A stretch of DNA of 64,000 bases, taken from positions 23,869 through 87,868 of the forward strand of contig CAMDRO010000003.1 in the NCBI GenBank assembly GCA_945906795.1, read 5' to 3'. Of this stretch, positions 9,621 to 18,323 are shown piece after piece. Position 1 is the stretch's first letter. Each line of letters begins with the position of its first letter. The translations under genes and the position numbers were made by a program. The DNA comes from Spirosoma fluviale. GTDB taxonomy: Bacteria; Bacteroidota; Bacteroidia; Cytophagales; Spirosomataceae. The notes under the pieces were generated by a model. That model was not told the DNA's origin, made no database searches, and saw only the letters and a list, made by a program, of their open reading frames with translations.

Positions 9621-9637
9621 TAAAATGGATTTTGAAA

Positions 9638-9645
9638 TAATTTTG
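9638..9645 (+). promoter_or_regulatory. Candidate -7 promoter box for the synthetase operon
   Basis: TAATTTTG matches the Bacteroidota -7 consensus TAnnTTTG exactly and lies about 85 bp upstream of the synthetase start. No convincing TTTG -33 box is seen at the normal distance, so the assignment is weak. Confidence 0.3.
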
Positions 9646-9729
9646 TAGTTTTAAATCAATTTAAAAACTAAATCATTCTATTTGACTTCCCTATTTATTT
9701 TATATTTTTAAAACTCTAAACATATACTC

Positions 9730-12700
9730 ATGCTCTTAAAGAGTATAAGCTTTCCTAATCAAGAGTCTTCTTTGTTTGCGAATGAATCTCTCATTGATAT
9801 TTTCTTAAAAACGGTTCAAAATTATCCGCAAAAAACAGCGCTTGTTTTTGGAGATCGTATCTGTACCTACCAAGAATTGGATTCAAAAAGCAATGGGTTA
9901 GCTCAAAGTTTATTGGCATTAAATATAGGTAAGGGGGATATTTTAGGTGTTTATCTGCCTAGGGGGATTGAATTACATGTGGTCATTTTAGGCATATTAA
10001 AAGCGGGTGCGGCTTACATTCCTTTTGATATAGATACTCCCAAAGAGCGAATAGAATCAGTGCTCTTAGATTTTCATTTAAGTTATTGTGTTACTCATGA
10101 GATTTTGAATGAAAAGCTGCAGACTATTTCAGTAACTGAGACCGATCTAAGTCCAAAATCTGCCATTAATCATGCTCAAGCTGATTCATTAGCCTATATT
10201 ATTTTCACTTCAGGAAGCACCGGTAAGCCTAAGGGAATTCCGATCAAACATCATCAAATTGCGCATTTACTCCAATCAGAAAATAGTCAAATTCAGGTAA
10301 AGCCCATTGACATTATTTACCAAGGTTTTTCTGTTTCATTCGACATGTGGTTTGAAGAAACTTGGATAGCTTATTTGGCAGGTGCAACGCTCATCATCGC
10401 AGATTCTAAAATTTCAAAATCGGTTGATGTTTTACATGAGTTTCTTAACAAACATCAAGTAACTATTTTACATGCAGTTCCTAGCTTGTTGGCCATGTTA
10501 GATGTTCATATTCCAAGCCTTCGATTGGTCAACTCAGGTGGCGAAGCTTGTAATAAAAATATTTTGGACAAATGGGCCGCTAGAAATTTGATATTTTTAA
10601 ACAGTTATGGGCCAACGGAGACTACGGTAACTTCTTCATTAATCCAATTAAAGATAGGGGATGAAATTTCCATCGGGAAGCCTTTGCCTAATTTTAGCCT
10701 GGCGATTGTCAACGAATCTCTGGAGTTAATGGATGTTGGTGAGGAAGGAGAATTAGTGATTAGTGGTCCATGTGTCAGTGAGGGGTATTTTCAAAGGCCC
10801 GACTTAAGTGAAAAAGTATTTTTGAATAAGCCGGCTGGATTGTCTGAGATGTTTGGAGATCGAATCTATTTATCTGGAGATGTCGGAAGGATGAATTCGG
10901 AAGGCAATTTCTTTGTGACTGGTCGGAAAGACGATCAGGTTAAATGGCGGGGCTATCGAATTGAATTAGGTGAAATTGAAGCTCATTTGAATGCGATCGA
11001 GGTAGTCCAACAAGCCGTTGTGGTATTAAAAAGGGTTCAATCGTTGGATCAATTGGTCGCCTATGTTATTTTAAAGAAGGAGTATGAATGCGATGAGAAA
11101 GTAATTAGAAACGAGTTGAATAAGGAATTGCCCAATTACATGATTCCTTCATTGTTCATTGAGATTAAAGAATTTCAGCACCTTGCCAGTGGGAAAGTGG
11201 ACAAGAAAAAATTACCCGAACCTAGTATCATTCCTGCCATTTCTTCCGCCTCGGATTCCAGCAGGGATCAGTCCATTATTGGGATTTTGACCGAGCTTTT
11301 CCCTGGATCTACGGTCAATTTGAAAGATGATTTTTTCACCGATTTAGGAGGATATTCTATGTTGGCAGCCCAATTTGTATCCGAAGTTCGGAAGTTGGCA
11401 GGCTTGGAACAAATCTCCATCATGGATGTGTATGAACATCGACCTTTAGAAAATTTAGTTTCACATTGGGAATCAAAAAAAGAATCTGTCCATCCATTTG
11501 AAGCTTTTCAAAAAACAAATTCGCTCACCTATTTTGCTTGTTGGGCCGCACAAAGTATTTCCTTATTTTTTATTTTTGGGCTTGTGGCCGCTCAAATATT
11601 TTTACCATTTCTTGGTTACTATTTCGCTATTGAGCAAATGGAAAGTCATTGGATCCCACTTTTAATGGCTGTTTTTATTTATTGTACGGTCGTACCCATA
11701 TCTAGTGGTATTATTTGGTTGATCAAAAAGCTTTTTATCGGAAAATTTGAAGCCGGGGATTATCCACTTTGGGGATTGGTATTTTTTAAATGGTGGCTTC
11801 AGAAAAGATTAGTTTCCTTATTGCCCAAAGAACTATTTAGTAATACGCCATTTTATGCCCATTTTTTACGTTGGTTTGGGGTAAAGGTTTCAGGCGATAC
11901 ACAGCTAAGTAATTTTGACATTGGGATTGAAGATTTAGTCAGTATTGGAAAAAATGTGACCATCAGTTCAAATGTTGTCCTGAATAATGCTTGGGTTGAG
12001 AATGGCCGATTGAAATTAAGAAATATTAGTATTGCTGATCACGCATATATAGGAACTAGTTCGGTCATTTCGGGTGATTGCCAAATAGCGGAACGAGGTG
12101 AGATTAAGGATTTATCCCTTTTGCCTTTAGGCCAAAACATTGAGAAAAATGAAATTTGGGCTGGCAGTCCGGCACAAAATTTAGGTGTAAAGCCTCAAGA
12201 AGAAAACGTTCATTATGTCTCAAAAAAGAAAAAAATCGAGTATCAATTTATTTTCTTGGCCTTGATATTTGCTTTCCCAATTTTGGTTTTATTGCCCTTG
12301 GCACCCTCGATTATAAGCCTTTATTATTTGGATAATGAGGCAGATTGGTATTCTTTTTATTATTTGTTTAAGACGCCTATTTTCTCCTTCATGTATATTC
12401 TGCTCTTTATTTTCGAGCTTGTTTGTTTGACGCGAATATTTAAAAAAAATATCCTTCCGGGTCGCTATTCTATTTATAGTAAAACCTATGTAATCAAGTG
12501 GTTTTTGGATGCCTTATTTAGTTTATCTTTAAACGTGATTAAACCCATTTTTGCTACCGTATTTATTTCTTGGATTTACAAAGCTTTGGGCGCTAAGGTG
12601 GGGAAAAATACTGAAATATCTACGGCAACCAACGTGTCGCATTCACTTTTTGAAATAGGGGATGAATGTTTTATTGCAGATGATGTGGTGATCGGCGAGT

Positions 12701-13629
12701 CCGAAGTTAGAAATCAAATGCTTTATTTAAATAAAACAAGTATTGGAAATCGAAGTTTTGTAGGCAATAGTGCGCTCATTCCACAAGGATATTCCTTAGG
12801 GGATGGGATGTTGATTGGTGTGATTTCGGTACCTCCGACGCTGGACCAACTGCAAGATGAACCTTACGTTGATTGGTTTGGAAGTCCGGCAAAAGGCTTG
12901 CCCAACAGAGAAAAAAGAGATATCTATCCTCCTGAATTGACTTATCGGCCGCACTGGACTCGAAAAATGAGCCGAGGTATTGTTGAATTTATTCGCCTAT
13001 TAATTCCTCAATCAATCATTTTGAGTGTCAGTATTCTATTCATTGCCTTAACAGATGACCTAATCAAATTGCAAAAGTGGCATGAAGTATTTTTATATTT
13101 TCCATTTTATTATTTGGGTTTGGTGGCATTACCTGTTTTCTTATTCAATCTTTTGTTAAAATGGGTTTTTATTGGCCGCTATAAAAAGGCTGAATATCCG
13201 ATGTGGACTTGGCAGGTTTGGCGAACTGAAGCTATAACATCCATGTATGAATCACTGACCGTTCCTTTTCTTTTTGAATACATCAAAGGCACACCTTTTT
13301 TACCTCTCTTTTTTAGGTTAATGGGTGTCAAAATGGGTGAAAGGGTTTATATGGATTCGACCGATATCACCGAATTTGACTTGGTGTCAATTGGAGATTA
13401 TTGCGCCATTAATTTGGATGGTGGGCCTCAGACACATTTATTTGAAGATCGAGTGATGAAAATGGGAGCCGTTCGTATAGGAGCATATTCCAATATTGGA
13501 GCTCGGAGTGTTATTTTATATGATACAGAAATTGAAGAAAATTGTCACATTAGTGCCTTATCTTTGGTGATGAAAGGTGAGAAATTACCTTCAAAAACTT
13601 TTTGGTCAGGCATTCCCATTAAAAATTAA
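9730..13629 (+). CDS. Pls/PosA-family single-module NRPS (amino-acid homopolymer synthetase-like)
   Basis: A 1299-aa protein. It has an adenylation domain (about 15-500) with FTSGSTGKPKG at 159-169, NSYGPTETT at 291-299, a YLSGD motif and the A10 lysine K489. A carrier domain follows with DLGGYS and the phosphopantetheine serine S543. Then come three repeats of two membrane helices plus a left-handed beta-helix (hexapeptide) domain. The helices lie near 602-625/640-660, 838-860/880-900 and 1089-1107/1118-1140. The LbH blocks lie near 700-780, 950-1050 and 1195-1299. There is no classical condensation or thioesterase domain. This is the layout of epsilon-poly-L-lysine synthetase (Pls), where the three tandem C-terminal domains form isopeptide bonds iteratively at the membrane. 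By manual alignment to GrsA the specificity residues are D205, M206, E209, H248, V267, S269, S292, V300, T301 and K489. The acidic E209 would fit a basic amino acid. The product is unknown. It is first in a three-gene operon, and no phosphopantetheinyl transferase gene is in the window. Confidence 0.88.
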   Translation: MLLKSISFPNQESSLFANESLIDIFLKTVQNYPQKTALVFGDRICTYQELDSKSNGLAQSLLALNIGKGDILGVYLPRGIELHVVILGILKAGAAYIPFDIDTPKERIESVLLDFHLSYCVTHEILNEKLQTISVTETDLSPKSAINHAQADSLAYIIFTSGSTGKPKGIPIKHHQIAHLLQSENSQIQVKPIDIIYQGFSVSFDMWFEETWIAYLAGATLIIADSKISKSVDVLHEFLNKHQVTILHAVPSLLAMLDVHIPSLRLVNSGGEACNKNILDKWAARNLIFLNSYGPTETTVTSSLIQLKIGDEISIGKPLPNFSLAIVNESLELMDVGEEGELVISGPCVSEGYFQRPDLSEKVFLNKPAGLSEMFGDRIYLSGDVGRMNSEGNFFVTGRKDDQVKWRGYRIELGEIEAHLNAIEVVQQAVVVLKRVQSLDQLVAYVILKKEYECDEKVIRNELNKELPNYMIPSLFIEIKEFQHLASGKVDKKKLPEPSIIPAISSASDSSRDQSIIGILTELFPGSTVNLKDDFFTDLGGYSMLAAQFVSEVRKLAGLEQISIMDVYEHRPLENLVSHWESKKESVHPFEAFQKTNSLTYFACWAAQSISLFFIFGLVAAQIFLPFLGYYFAIEQMESHWIPLLMAVFIYCTVVPISSGIIWLIKKLFIGKFEAGDYPLWGLVFFKWWLQKRLVSLLPKELFSNTPFYAHFLRWFGVKVSGDTQLSNFDIGIEDLVSIGKNVTISSNVVLNNAWVENGRLKLRNISIADHAYIGTSSVISGDCQIAERGEIKDLSLLPLGQNIEKNEIWAGSPAQNLGVKPQEENVHYVSKKKKIEYQFIFLALIFAFPILVLLPLAPSIISLYYLDNEADWYSFYYLFKTPIFSFMYILLFIFELVCLTRIFKKNILPGRYSIYSKTYVIKWFLDALFSLSLNVIKPIFATVFISWIYKALGAKVGKNTEISTATNVSHSLFEIGDECFIADDVVIGESEVRNQMLYLNKTSIGNRSFVGNSALIPQGYSLGDGMLIGVISVPPTLDQLQDEPYVDWFGSPAKGLPNREKRDIYPPELTYRPHWTRKMSRGIVEFIRLLIPQSIILSVSILFIALTDDLIKLQKWHEVFLYFPFYYLGLVALPVFLFNLLLKWVFIGRYKKAEYPMWTWQVWRTEAITSMYESLTVPFLFEYIKGTPFLPLFFRLMGVKMGERVYMDSTDITEFDLVSIGDYCAINLDGGPQTHLFEDRVMKMGAVRIGAYSNIGARSVILYDTEIEENCHISALSLVMKGEKLPSKTFWSGIPIKN

Positions 13630-13632
13630 TTG

Positions 13633-14565
13633 ATGATGAAACGATATGTTGTTCTTAGTATTTTTTTGTTCAGTAGTTTATTTAGTTTTTCGCAAATCTC
13701 TTTGCTTGATTCAACGGAAACCCGCCCTTATGCTTTTACGGCAGGAATGAACTATATAAGTAATTATGTCTACAATGGGCGATCGGATTCACTGAAAGCG
13801 CCCTATTTTATTCCCTCTTTGACCTTTCGGCATGAAAATGGATTATCATTGAGCGCTGATTTATATATATTAAACAATGGAGTTTCCAATGGCTTTGATT
13901 TTTTGGAACTAAATGGATCCTATAATTTTAATATTTATAAAAACCTTTCCGGAGGTGTAAATGGAACTAAATATATCATTAATGAAAGCTCGGAGTCTTT
14001 TTTCGGAAGTTTAAGCTATATTTTAGGGGGATTTTTAAATCAAGATTTTGGGTTTTGTGAACTAAATGTGGGGTTCGATGCATTGAATGGAACAGGAAAT
14101 ACGGACATACGATTAAGCCCTGGAATTGAGAGAACCTGGGAGTGGGGCAATGAGGATAAAAGATTTAAAATTAACCCAAGTTTATATGCGATTTATAGTA
14201 CGTTAAATTATTTTGAAGGATTTACGGAAATAAAAAATACCAATGCAAGGGCGCGTCAAAAAGGGAGAGGTCCTTCCTCAGTAAACCAACCAGTCATTGT
14301 TAGCAACACCGTTGTTAGAAATCCAGGGCTCACTTTTATGACCTACGAACTTTCACTTCCTTTTAGCTTTGAGACAAAAAAAATGGGAATAAGTTTTATT
14401 CCTACTTTTGCTATGCCTAAAAACCCCATATATACCGACGAAACCACCACGGTAACCTTCCCTAATAAAGCGTCCAAAACGACTACCATTGACGATACGT
14501 ATTATTCAGAATTACATTTGTCCAATGTTTTTTATGGTCAGCTAAACCTGTACTTTAAATTTTAA
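13633..14565 (+). CDS. Outer-membrane beta-barrel protein, operon partner of the synthetase
   Basis: About 310 aa with a signal peptide (MMKRYVVLSIFLFSSLFSFS). The rest is made of alternating amphipathic beta strands rich in Gly, Asn and aromatic residues. It ends in an aromatic C-terminal strand (QLNLYFKF), typical of outer-membrane beta-barrels. Recognisable strands include FTAGMNYISNYVYNGRS near the N-terminus. That pattern is reminiscent of TorF/putative porin families with an S-N-Y-V-Y/W-R-G segment, but I cannot name a family. The start is ATG at 13633 or 13636. It begins 3 bp after the synthetase stop, so the two are almost certainly co-transcribed and perhaps translationally coupled. 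The obvious inference is export or surface passage of the synthetase product, but a general porin role is possible. Confidence 0.7.
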   Translation: MMKRYVVLSIFLFSSLFSFSQISLLDSTETRPYAFTAGMNYISNYVYNGRSDSLKAPYFIPSLTFRHENGLSLSADLYILNNGVSNGFDFLELNGSYNFNIYKNLSGGVNGTKYIINESSESFFGSLSYILGGFLNQDFGFCELNVGFDALNGTGNTDIRLSPGIERTWEWGNEDKRFKINPSLYAIYSTLNYFEGFTEIKNTNARARQKGRGPSSVNQPVIVSNTVVRNPGLTFMTYELSLPFSFETKKMGISFIPTFAMPKNPIYTDETTTVTFPNKASKTTTIDDTYYSELHLSNVFYGQLNLYFKF

Positions 14566-14567
14566 AA

Positions 14568-15482
14568 ATGAAAATACTAAGCCTATTCTGTTGCTTATTT
14601 TTCGTTGGGTTTGCTTTTACTAGTCCACTGGTTTTGGCCCAAAATGCTTTCCCTTCTGAATTAGTGAATTTTAAGGCCTATGCTGAAAACCCGATTTTTA
14701 CAGGAACGAATATAGATACCTGGGATAAGCAAATCAGGGAGCGTGGATTTATTTTAAAAGAAGGGCCAAATTACCATGTATGGTTTACGGGTTATTCGCC
14801 TGCTTCTCCCACCAAGTTTTTAGGCTATGCCACGTCAAAAGATGGGATTCATTGGGAGCGTTTTTCGAAGGAAACGATTCACGCGAGCCAATGGGTAGAA
14901 GACATGTGTGTGGTCAAATCGGGTAAAACCTATTACATGTTTGCTGAAGGGGAGGGCGATATTGCACATATGTTGGTTTCAAAAGACCGTGTTCATTGGC
15001 AAGAAAAAGGAAATTTAGACATTCGAAATGTGGATGGAAGTCCGATTCGAAAGGGAGCTTATGGTACGCCTACTGTAATTAAAGCAAATGGAGTGTGGAA
15101 CTTGTTTTATGAACGAGATGATTTGGGAATTTGGTTAGCCACTTCGAAAGACCTAAAATCATGGACCAATGTTCAGGATGAGCCCGTGATTAAAATGGGT
15201 CCTGAAACCTATGACCTTTTTGCCGTGGCCATGAACCAAGTGATTCGTTATAAGGGTCTTTATTATGGATATTACCATGCTTCTGCCTTTAAAGATTGGC
15301 ATGAATGGTCAACTAATATTGCAGTTTCTCCCGATTTAATTCATTGGAAAAAATATGAAAAGAATCCGATCATGGGCAATAATCAATCCAGTGGCATTGT
15401 ATTGAAAGATGGGAAAGGCTTCCGACTGTATACCATGCACAGAAAGGTGAATTTGTATTTTTCAGAAGGCGCCTCAAAATAA
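14568..15482 (+). CDS. Secreted five-bladed beta-propeller glycosidase-like protein (GH43/GH32-like fold)
   Basis: 304 aa with a signal peptide ending near LAQ. Repeated propeller blade signatures are visible: YHVWFTGYS, GYATSKDGIHWERF, MLVSKDRVHWQEKG, WLATSKDLKSWTN and IAVSPDLIHWKKYEKNP. The S-x-D-x-x-x-W repeats are typical of GH43/GH32/GH130-type five-bladed propellers. Candidate acidic catalytic residues (D in the first blade, E in the middle) cannot be assigned confidently. It starts 2 bp after the beta-barrel gene stop, so it belongs to the synthetase operon. A sugar-active enzyme tailoring a glycan-linked product is one reading. The other is that it is the first gene of the downstream sugar operon, which begins only 48 bp later. 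Confidence 0.65.
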   Translation: MKILSLFCCLFFVGFAFTSPLVLAQNAFPSELVNFKAYAENPIFTGTNIDTWDKQIRERGFILKEGPNYHVWFTGYSPASPTKFLGYATSKDGIHWERFSKETIHASQWVEDMCVVKSGKTYYMFAEGEGDIAHMLVSKDRVHWQEKGNLDIRNVDGSPIRKGAYGTPTVIKANGVWNLFYERDDLGIWLATSKDLKSWTNVQDEPVIKMGPETYDLFAVAMNQVIRYKGLYYGYYHASAFKDWHEWSTNIAVSPDLIHWKKYEKNPIMGNNQSSGIVLKDGKGFRLYTMHRKVNLYFSEGASK

Positions 15483-15530
15483 AAAAATCAATATCTTTGT
15501 TTAAAACCTATTTAATCTCTTTTTAAAAAC

Positions 15531-16472
15531 ATGGAATACCGCAAATTAGGTAAGACTAATGAGCTCATCTCCGTTTTAGGATATGGAGCATCCCCCCTTG
15601 GAAATGTGTTTGATGTTGTAGATGAGCAAGAAGGGAAGCATGCGGTTCACTTTGCCATCGATCATGGGGTTAATTTTTTTGATGTTTCTCCCTTTTATGG
15701 CATCACCCTAGCAGAAACTCGCTTAGGAAAAGCCTTGCAGGGGAAGCGAAAAGATGTTTTTTTAGCGACTAAATGTGGACGTTATGATTTACGCGAATTT
15801 GATTTTTCGGCCAAGCGAATCATGGCGAGTATCGATGAATCACTCCAACGCTTGCAGACCGATTATGTGGATTTATTCCAATTGCATGACATTGAATTTG
15901 TGACTAAGGAGCAAATATTAAATGAGGCGATGCCGGCGATTGAAAAAATTAAAGCTTCTGGAAAGGCTAGATTTATTGGGATTACAGGTTTGCCTGTGCG
16001 TTATTTGGCAGAAATTGCACGCCAAGTGGAACTAGATACCGTCCTTTCTTGGGCTCATTATAATTTGCTTCAAGATGAAATAAATGATGAATTAGTTCCT
16101 CTGTCCAAGGAAAAAGGCTTTGGTTTAATGAATGCCGCTCCACTGATGCAAAGGATTTTATCGGATGCGGCTTTGCCTGAGTGGCATAATGCCCCAAAGG
16201 AGATGTTGGCGATCCAACCTGCCTTATTGGAAATTTGTCAAAAATATGGGGTGCGTTTAAGTGATGTGGCGATGCGATACGCGATGGATCATCCCGATAT
16301 TGCTACCACGATTGTGGGCATGTGCCGTTTGACATCCATCCAACGAAATATAGCTTCTTTGGATTTTAAAATTCCTCATGGAATTTTAGATGAGTTGGCC
16401 TCAGTAATTGCCCCGGTTAAAAATGTCATGTGGTTCGAAGGTCGGCCAGAAAATAACATCCCTCGTCCATAA
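15531..16472 (+). CDS. Aldo/keto reductase, L-galactose/L-fucose dehydrogenase-like
   Basis: 313 aa, a cytoplasmic (beta/alpha)8 NADP(H)-dependent oxidoreductase. The AKR catalytic tetrad is present: D51, Y56 (in DVSPFYG), K81 (LATKCG) and H119 (LFQLHD). The start, with RKLGKTNELISVLGYGASPL, and the overall length resemble L-galactose dehydrogenase-type AKRs, which oxidise aldoses at C1 to lactones. The following genes encode a Zn dehydrogenase, a sugar isomerase/epimerase and a rhamnose-type mutarotase. Oxidation of a deoxy- or L-hexose is therefore the likely role. Substrate choice between L-fucose, L-galactose and L-rhamnose cannot be read from sequence. The next gene starts 5 bp downstream. 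Confidence 0.8.
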   Translation: MEYRKLGKTNELISVLGYGASPLGNVFDVVDEQEGKHAVHFAIDHGVNFFDVSPFYGITLAETRLGKALQGKRKDVFLATKCGRYDLREFDFSAKRIMASIDESLQRLQTDYVDLFQLHDIEFVTKEQILNEAMPAIEKIKASGKARFIGITGLPVRYLAEIARQVELDTVLSWAHYNLLQDEINDELVPLSKEKGFGLMNAAPLMQRILSDAALPEWHNAPKEMLAIQPALLEICQKYGVRLSDVAMRYAMDHPDIATTIVGMCRLTSIQRNIASLDFKIPHGILDELASVIAPVKNVMWFEGRPENNIPRP

Positions 16473-16477
16473 ATACT

Positions 16478-17494
16478 ATGAGAGCATTATTTCTAACGGC
16501 CATTGGCCAAACCGAGATTCGTGACATTGAGAAACCTAGCATAGGACCTGAAGAGGTTTTGTTGAAAATAGGTATGGTTGGTTTTTGTGGAGGGGATTTA
16601 AACGGGTTCAAAGGACTTTTTGAATTGCAAGAATACCCAAATGTGTTGGGTCACGAAGTGGGTGGGACGATTGAGGAGCTTGGGAGCCAGGTGCCTGAAT
16701 CCTTTAAATTGGGCAATAAGGTTACCGTGTATCCATATTTGAATTGTGGAAAATGTATTTCGTGTCGCAAGGGTCGTAGGAATGCATGCCAAGATAATAA
16801 AACGATGGGTGTTCGTCGGCCTGGTGCGATGACCCGATACATCGCGATTCATTGGCAAGATTTATTTACATCTGAGAAACTTAGCCTAAAAGAATTAGCC
16901 TTGGTAGAGCCATTGACCGTGGGCTTTCATGCCGCCGCTCGGGGCCGAGTGAGCAGTCAAGATCGGGTTGCGGTAATTGGTTGTGGCATAGTGGGAATGG
17001 GTGCAATCGCTTCTGCCGTAAATCGGGGGGCGGAGGTTATTGCCATCGATATCGATGATTCCAAAATGGACATTGCCAAAAAGATTGGCGTCGCACACAC
17101 CATTAATACAAGTCGGGAAGATTTGCATGAGGCATTGATGCGGATCACGGATGGAGATGGGCCTGATGTGATTATTGAGGCGGTAGGAAATGCAATAACG
17201 TATCGGGCTGCGGTGGATGAAGTGGCGTATACAGGCCGAGTAGTTTGCATTGGGTACGCCAAATCTGCGGTAGAATTTAATACCGGTATTTTTGTTCGTA
17301 AGGAAATAGAAATTTTAGGCTCGCGGAATTGCACGGATGAATTTCCGGAGGTGATTGCCTATTTAGAGGCGGGTAAATTCCCTGTCGATGAGGTTATTTC
17401 AAAAGTAGTTTCATTGGATGATGCCGGTGCTGCCTTGGCGGATTGGGCTGCCAATGCGAAGGGCATTACGAAAATTATGGTTGATTTTGACTGA
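16478..17494 (+). CDS. Zinc-dependent medium-chain alcohol/polyol dehydrogenase
   Basis: 338 aa. The catalytic zinc site is visible as C37 (GFCGGDL) with H59-E60 (LGHEVGG). The structural zinc site is formed by C90, C93, C96 and C104 (NCGKCISCRKGRRNAC). A Rossmann motif VIGCGIVGMGA follows, and an acidic residue in VIAIDIDD fits NAD preference. This is the sorbitol/threonine/galactonate-5-dehydrogenase branch of the MDR superfamily. Within an operon of sugar genes, it probably oxidises a secondary hydroxyl of a sugar acid or polyol. It lies between an aldo/keto reductase (5 bp) and an isomerase (7 bp), so it is co-transcribed. Confidence 0.85.
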   Translation: MRALFLTAIGQTEIRDIEKPSIGPEEVLLKIGMVGFCGGDLNGFKGLFELQEYPNVLGHEVGGTIEELGSQVPESFKLGNKVTVYPYLNCGKCISCRKGRRNACQDNKTMGVRRPGAMTRYIAIHWQDLFTSEKLSLKELALVEPLTVGFHAAARGRVSSQDRVAVIGCGIVGMGAIASAVNRGAEVIAIDIDDSKMDIAKKIGVAHTINTSREDLHEALMRITDGDGPDVIIEAVGNAITYRAAVDEVAYTGRVVCIGYAKSAVEFNTGIFVRKEIEILGSRNCTDEFPEVIAYLEAGKFPVDEVISKVVSLDDAGAALADWAANAKGITKIMVDFD

Positions 17495-17501
17495 TAAAAA
17501 T

Positions 17502-18320
17502 ATGATAAAATCCTGTGCGACGATTGCCTTAGTTCCTGAAATTACTTCGGGCCCATGGATTTATTGGCATGATTTAGAGCGGAGTTTGGCGCATGCTTCT
17601 TCTTTGGGATTTGATGCGGTGGAATTATTTACTGCTTCTGCTGAAGTTTTAGATGTGTCAGAGACCCAATTACTTTTAGAAAAATACAAATTGCAATTGG
17701 CTGCCGTAGGAACGGGAGCTGGCAAGGTGATTCATGGATTAACCCTAACGGATCCTGATCCAAACGTACGGAAAAAAGCCATTGAATTTATTGAGTCGAT
17801 GATCAAATTGGGAGCGGCTTTTGGGGCGCCAGCGATCATTGGGTCGATGCAAGGAAATGTGGTGACAGGGGTAGATCGGGAAGAGGCGTTAAATTGGTTG
17901 GCCGATGGATTAATTTATTTAGGTAAGCATGCCGCATCATTAGGGGTGAAATTAATTTATGAGCCTCTAAATAGGTATGAAACTAATTTAATCAATACGC
18001 TGGGTGATGGAGTTGAATTTTTGAAATCACGTCAAATTCAGCATGTGGGTTTATTGGCCGATTTGTTTCACATGAATATCGAGGAGGCGGATATGGCTGC
18101 GAGCATTAAGTCCTCGGGCGAATATGTCATTCATGTACATTTTGCGGATAGCAATAGACGCCCGGCGGGAAATGGGCATTCAGATTTCAGTGAAGTGGCT
18201 AACGTTTTAAAAGAAATAAATTACAAGGGTTATGTATCTGCGGAGGCCTTTGCTTGGCCTAATTCGCAGTCGGCAGCGACCCAAACCATAAAAACATTTA
18301 ATCAGTATTTTAATCAATAA
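17502..18320 (+). CDS. Sugar phosphate isomerase/epimerase family (xylose-isomerase-like TIM barrel)
   Basis: 272 aa from the ATG at 17502. Upstream in-frame codons overlap the dehydrogenase and are not protein-like. Features of the xylose isomerase-like TIM barrel are the metal-binding Glu in YEPLNRYE, the D and H in LLADLFHMN, the H in HVHFADSNR and the terminal Glu in VSAEAF. This Glu-Asp-His-Glu set is that of D-tagatose/D-psicose 3-epimerases and hydroxypyruvate isomerases. It has no signal peptide and acts in the cytoplasm. It sits in the middle of the sugar-oxidation operon. A keto-sugar or keto-acid epimerisation step is likely, but the substrate is not known. Confidence 0.82.
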   Translation: MIKSCATIALVPEITSGPWIYWHDLERSLAHASSLGFDAVELFTASAEVLDVSETQLLLEKYKLQLAAVGTGAGKVIHGLTLTDPDPNVRKKAIEFIESMIKLGAAFGAPAIIGSMQGNVVTGVDREEALNWLADGLIYLGKHAASLGVKLIYEPLNRYETNLINTLGDGVEFLKSRQIQHVGLLADLFHMNIEEADMAASIKSSGEYVIHVHFADSNRRPAGNGHSDFSEVANVLKEINYKGYVSAEAFAWPNSQSAATQTIKTFNQYFNQ

Positions 18321-18323
18321 TGT

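Noticed and set aside
9730..13629. Siderophore or lipopeptide NRPS
   Set aside because: There is only one module, no condensation or thioesterase domain, and the C-terminal TM/LbH triplicate is specific to the Pls type.
17418..17501. Longer start for the TIM-barrel isomerase inside the dehydrogenase gene
   Set aside because: The 28 extra residues are an out-of-frame reading of the dehydrogenase. The ATG at 17502 begins a typical first strand.
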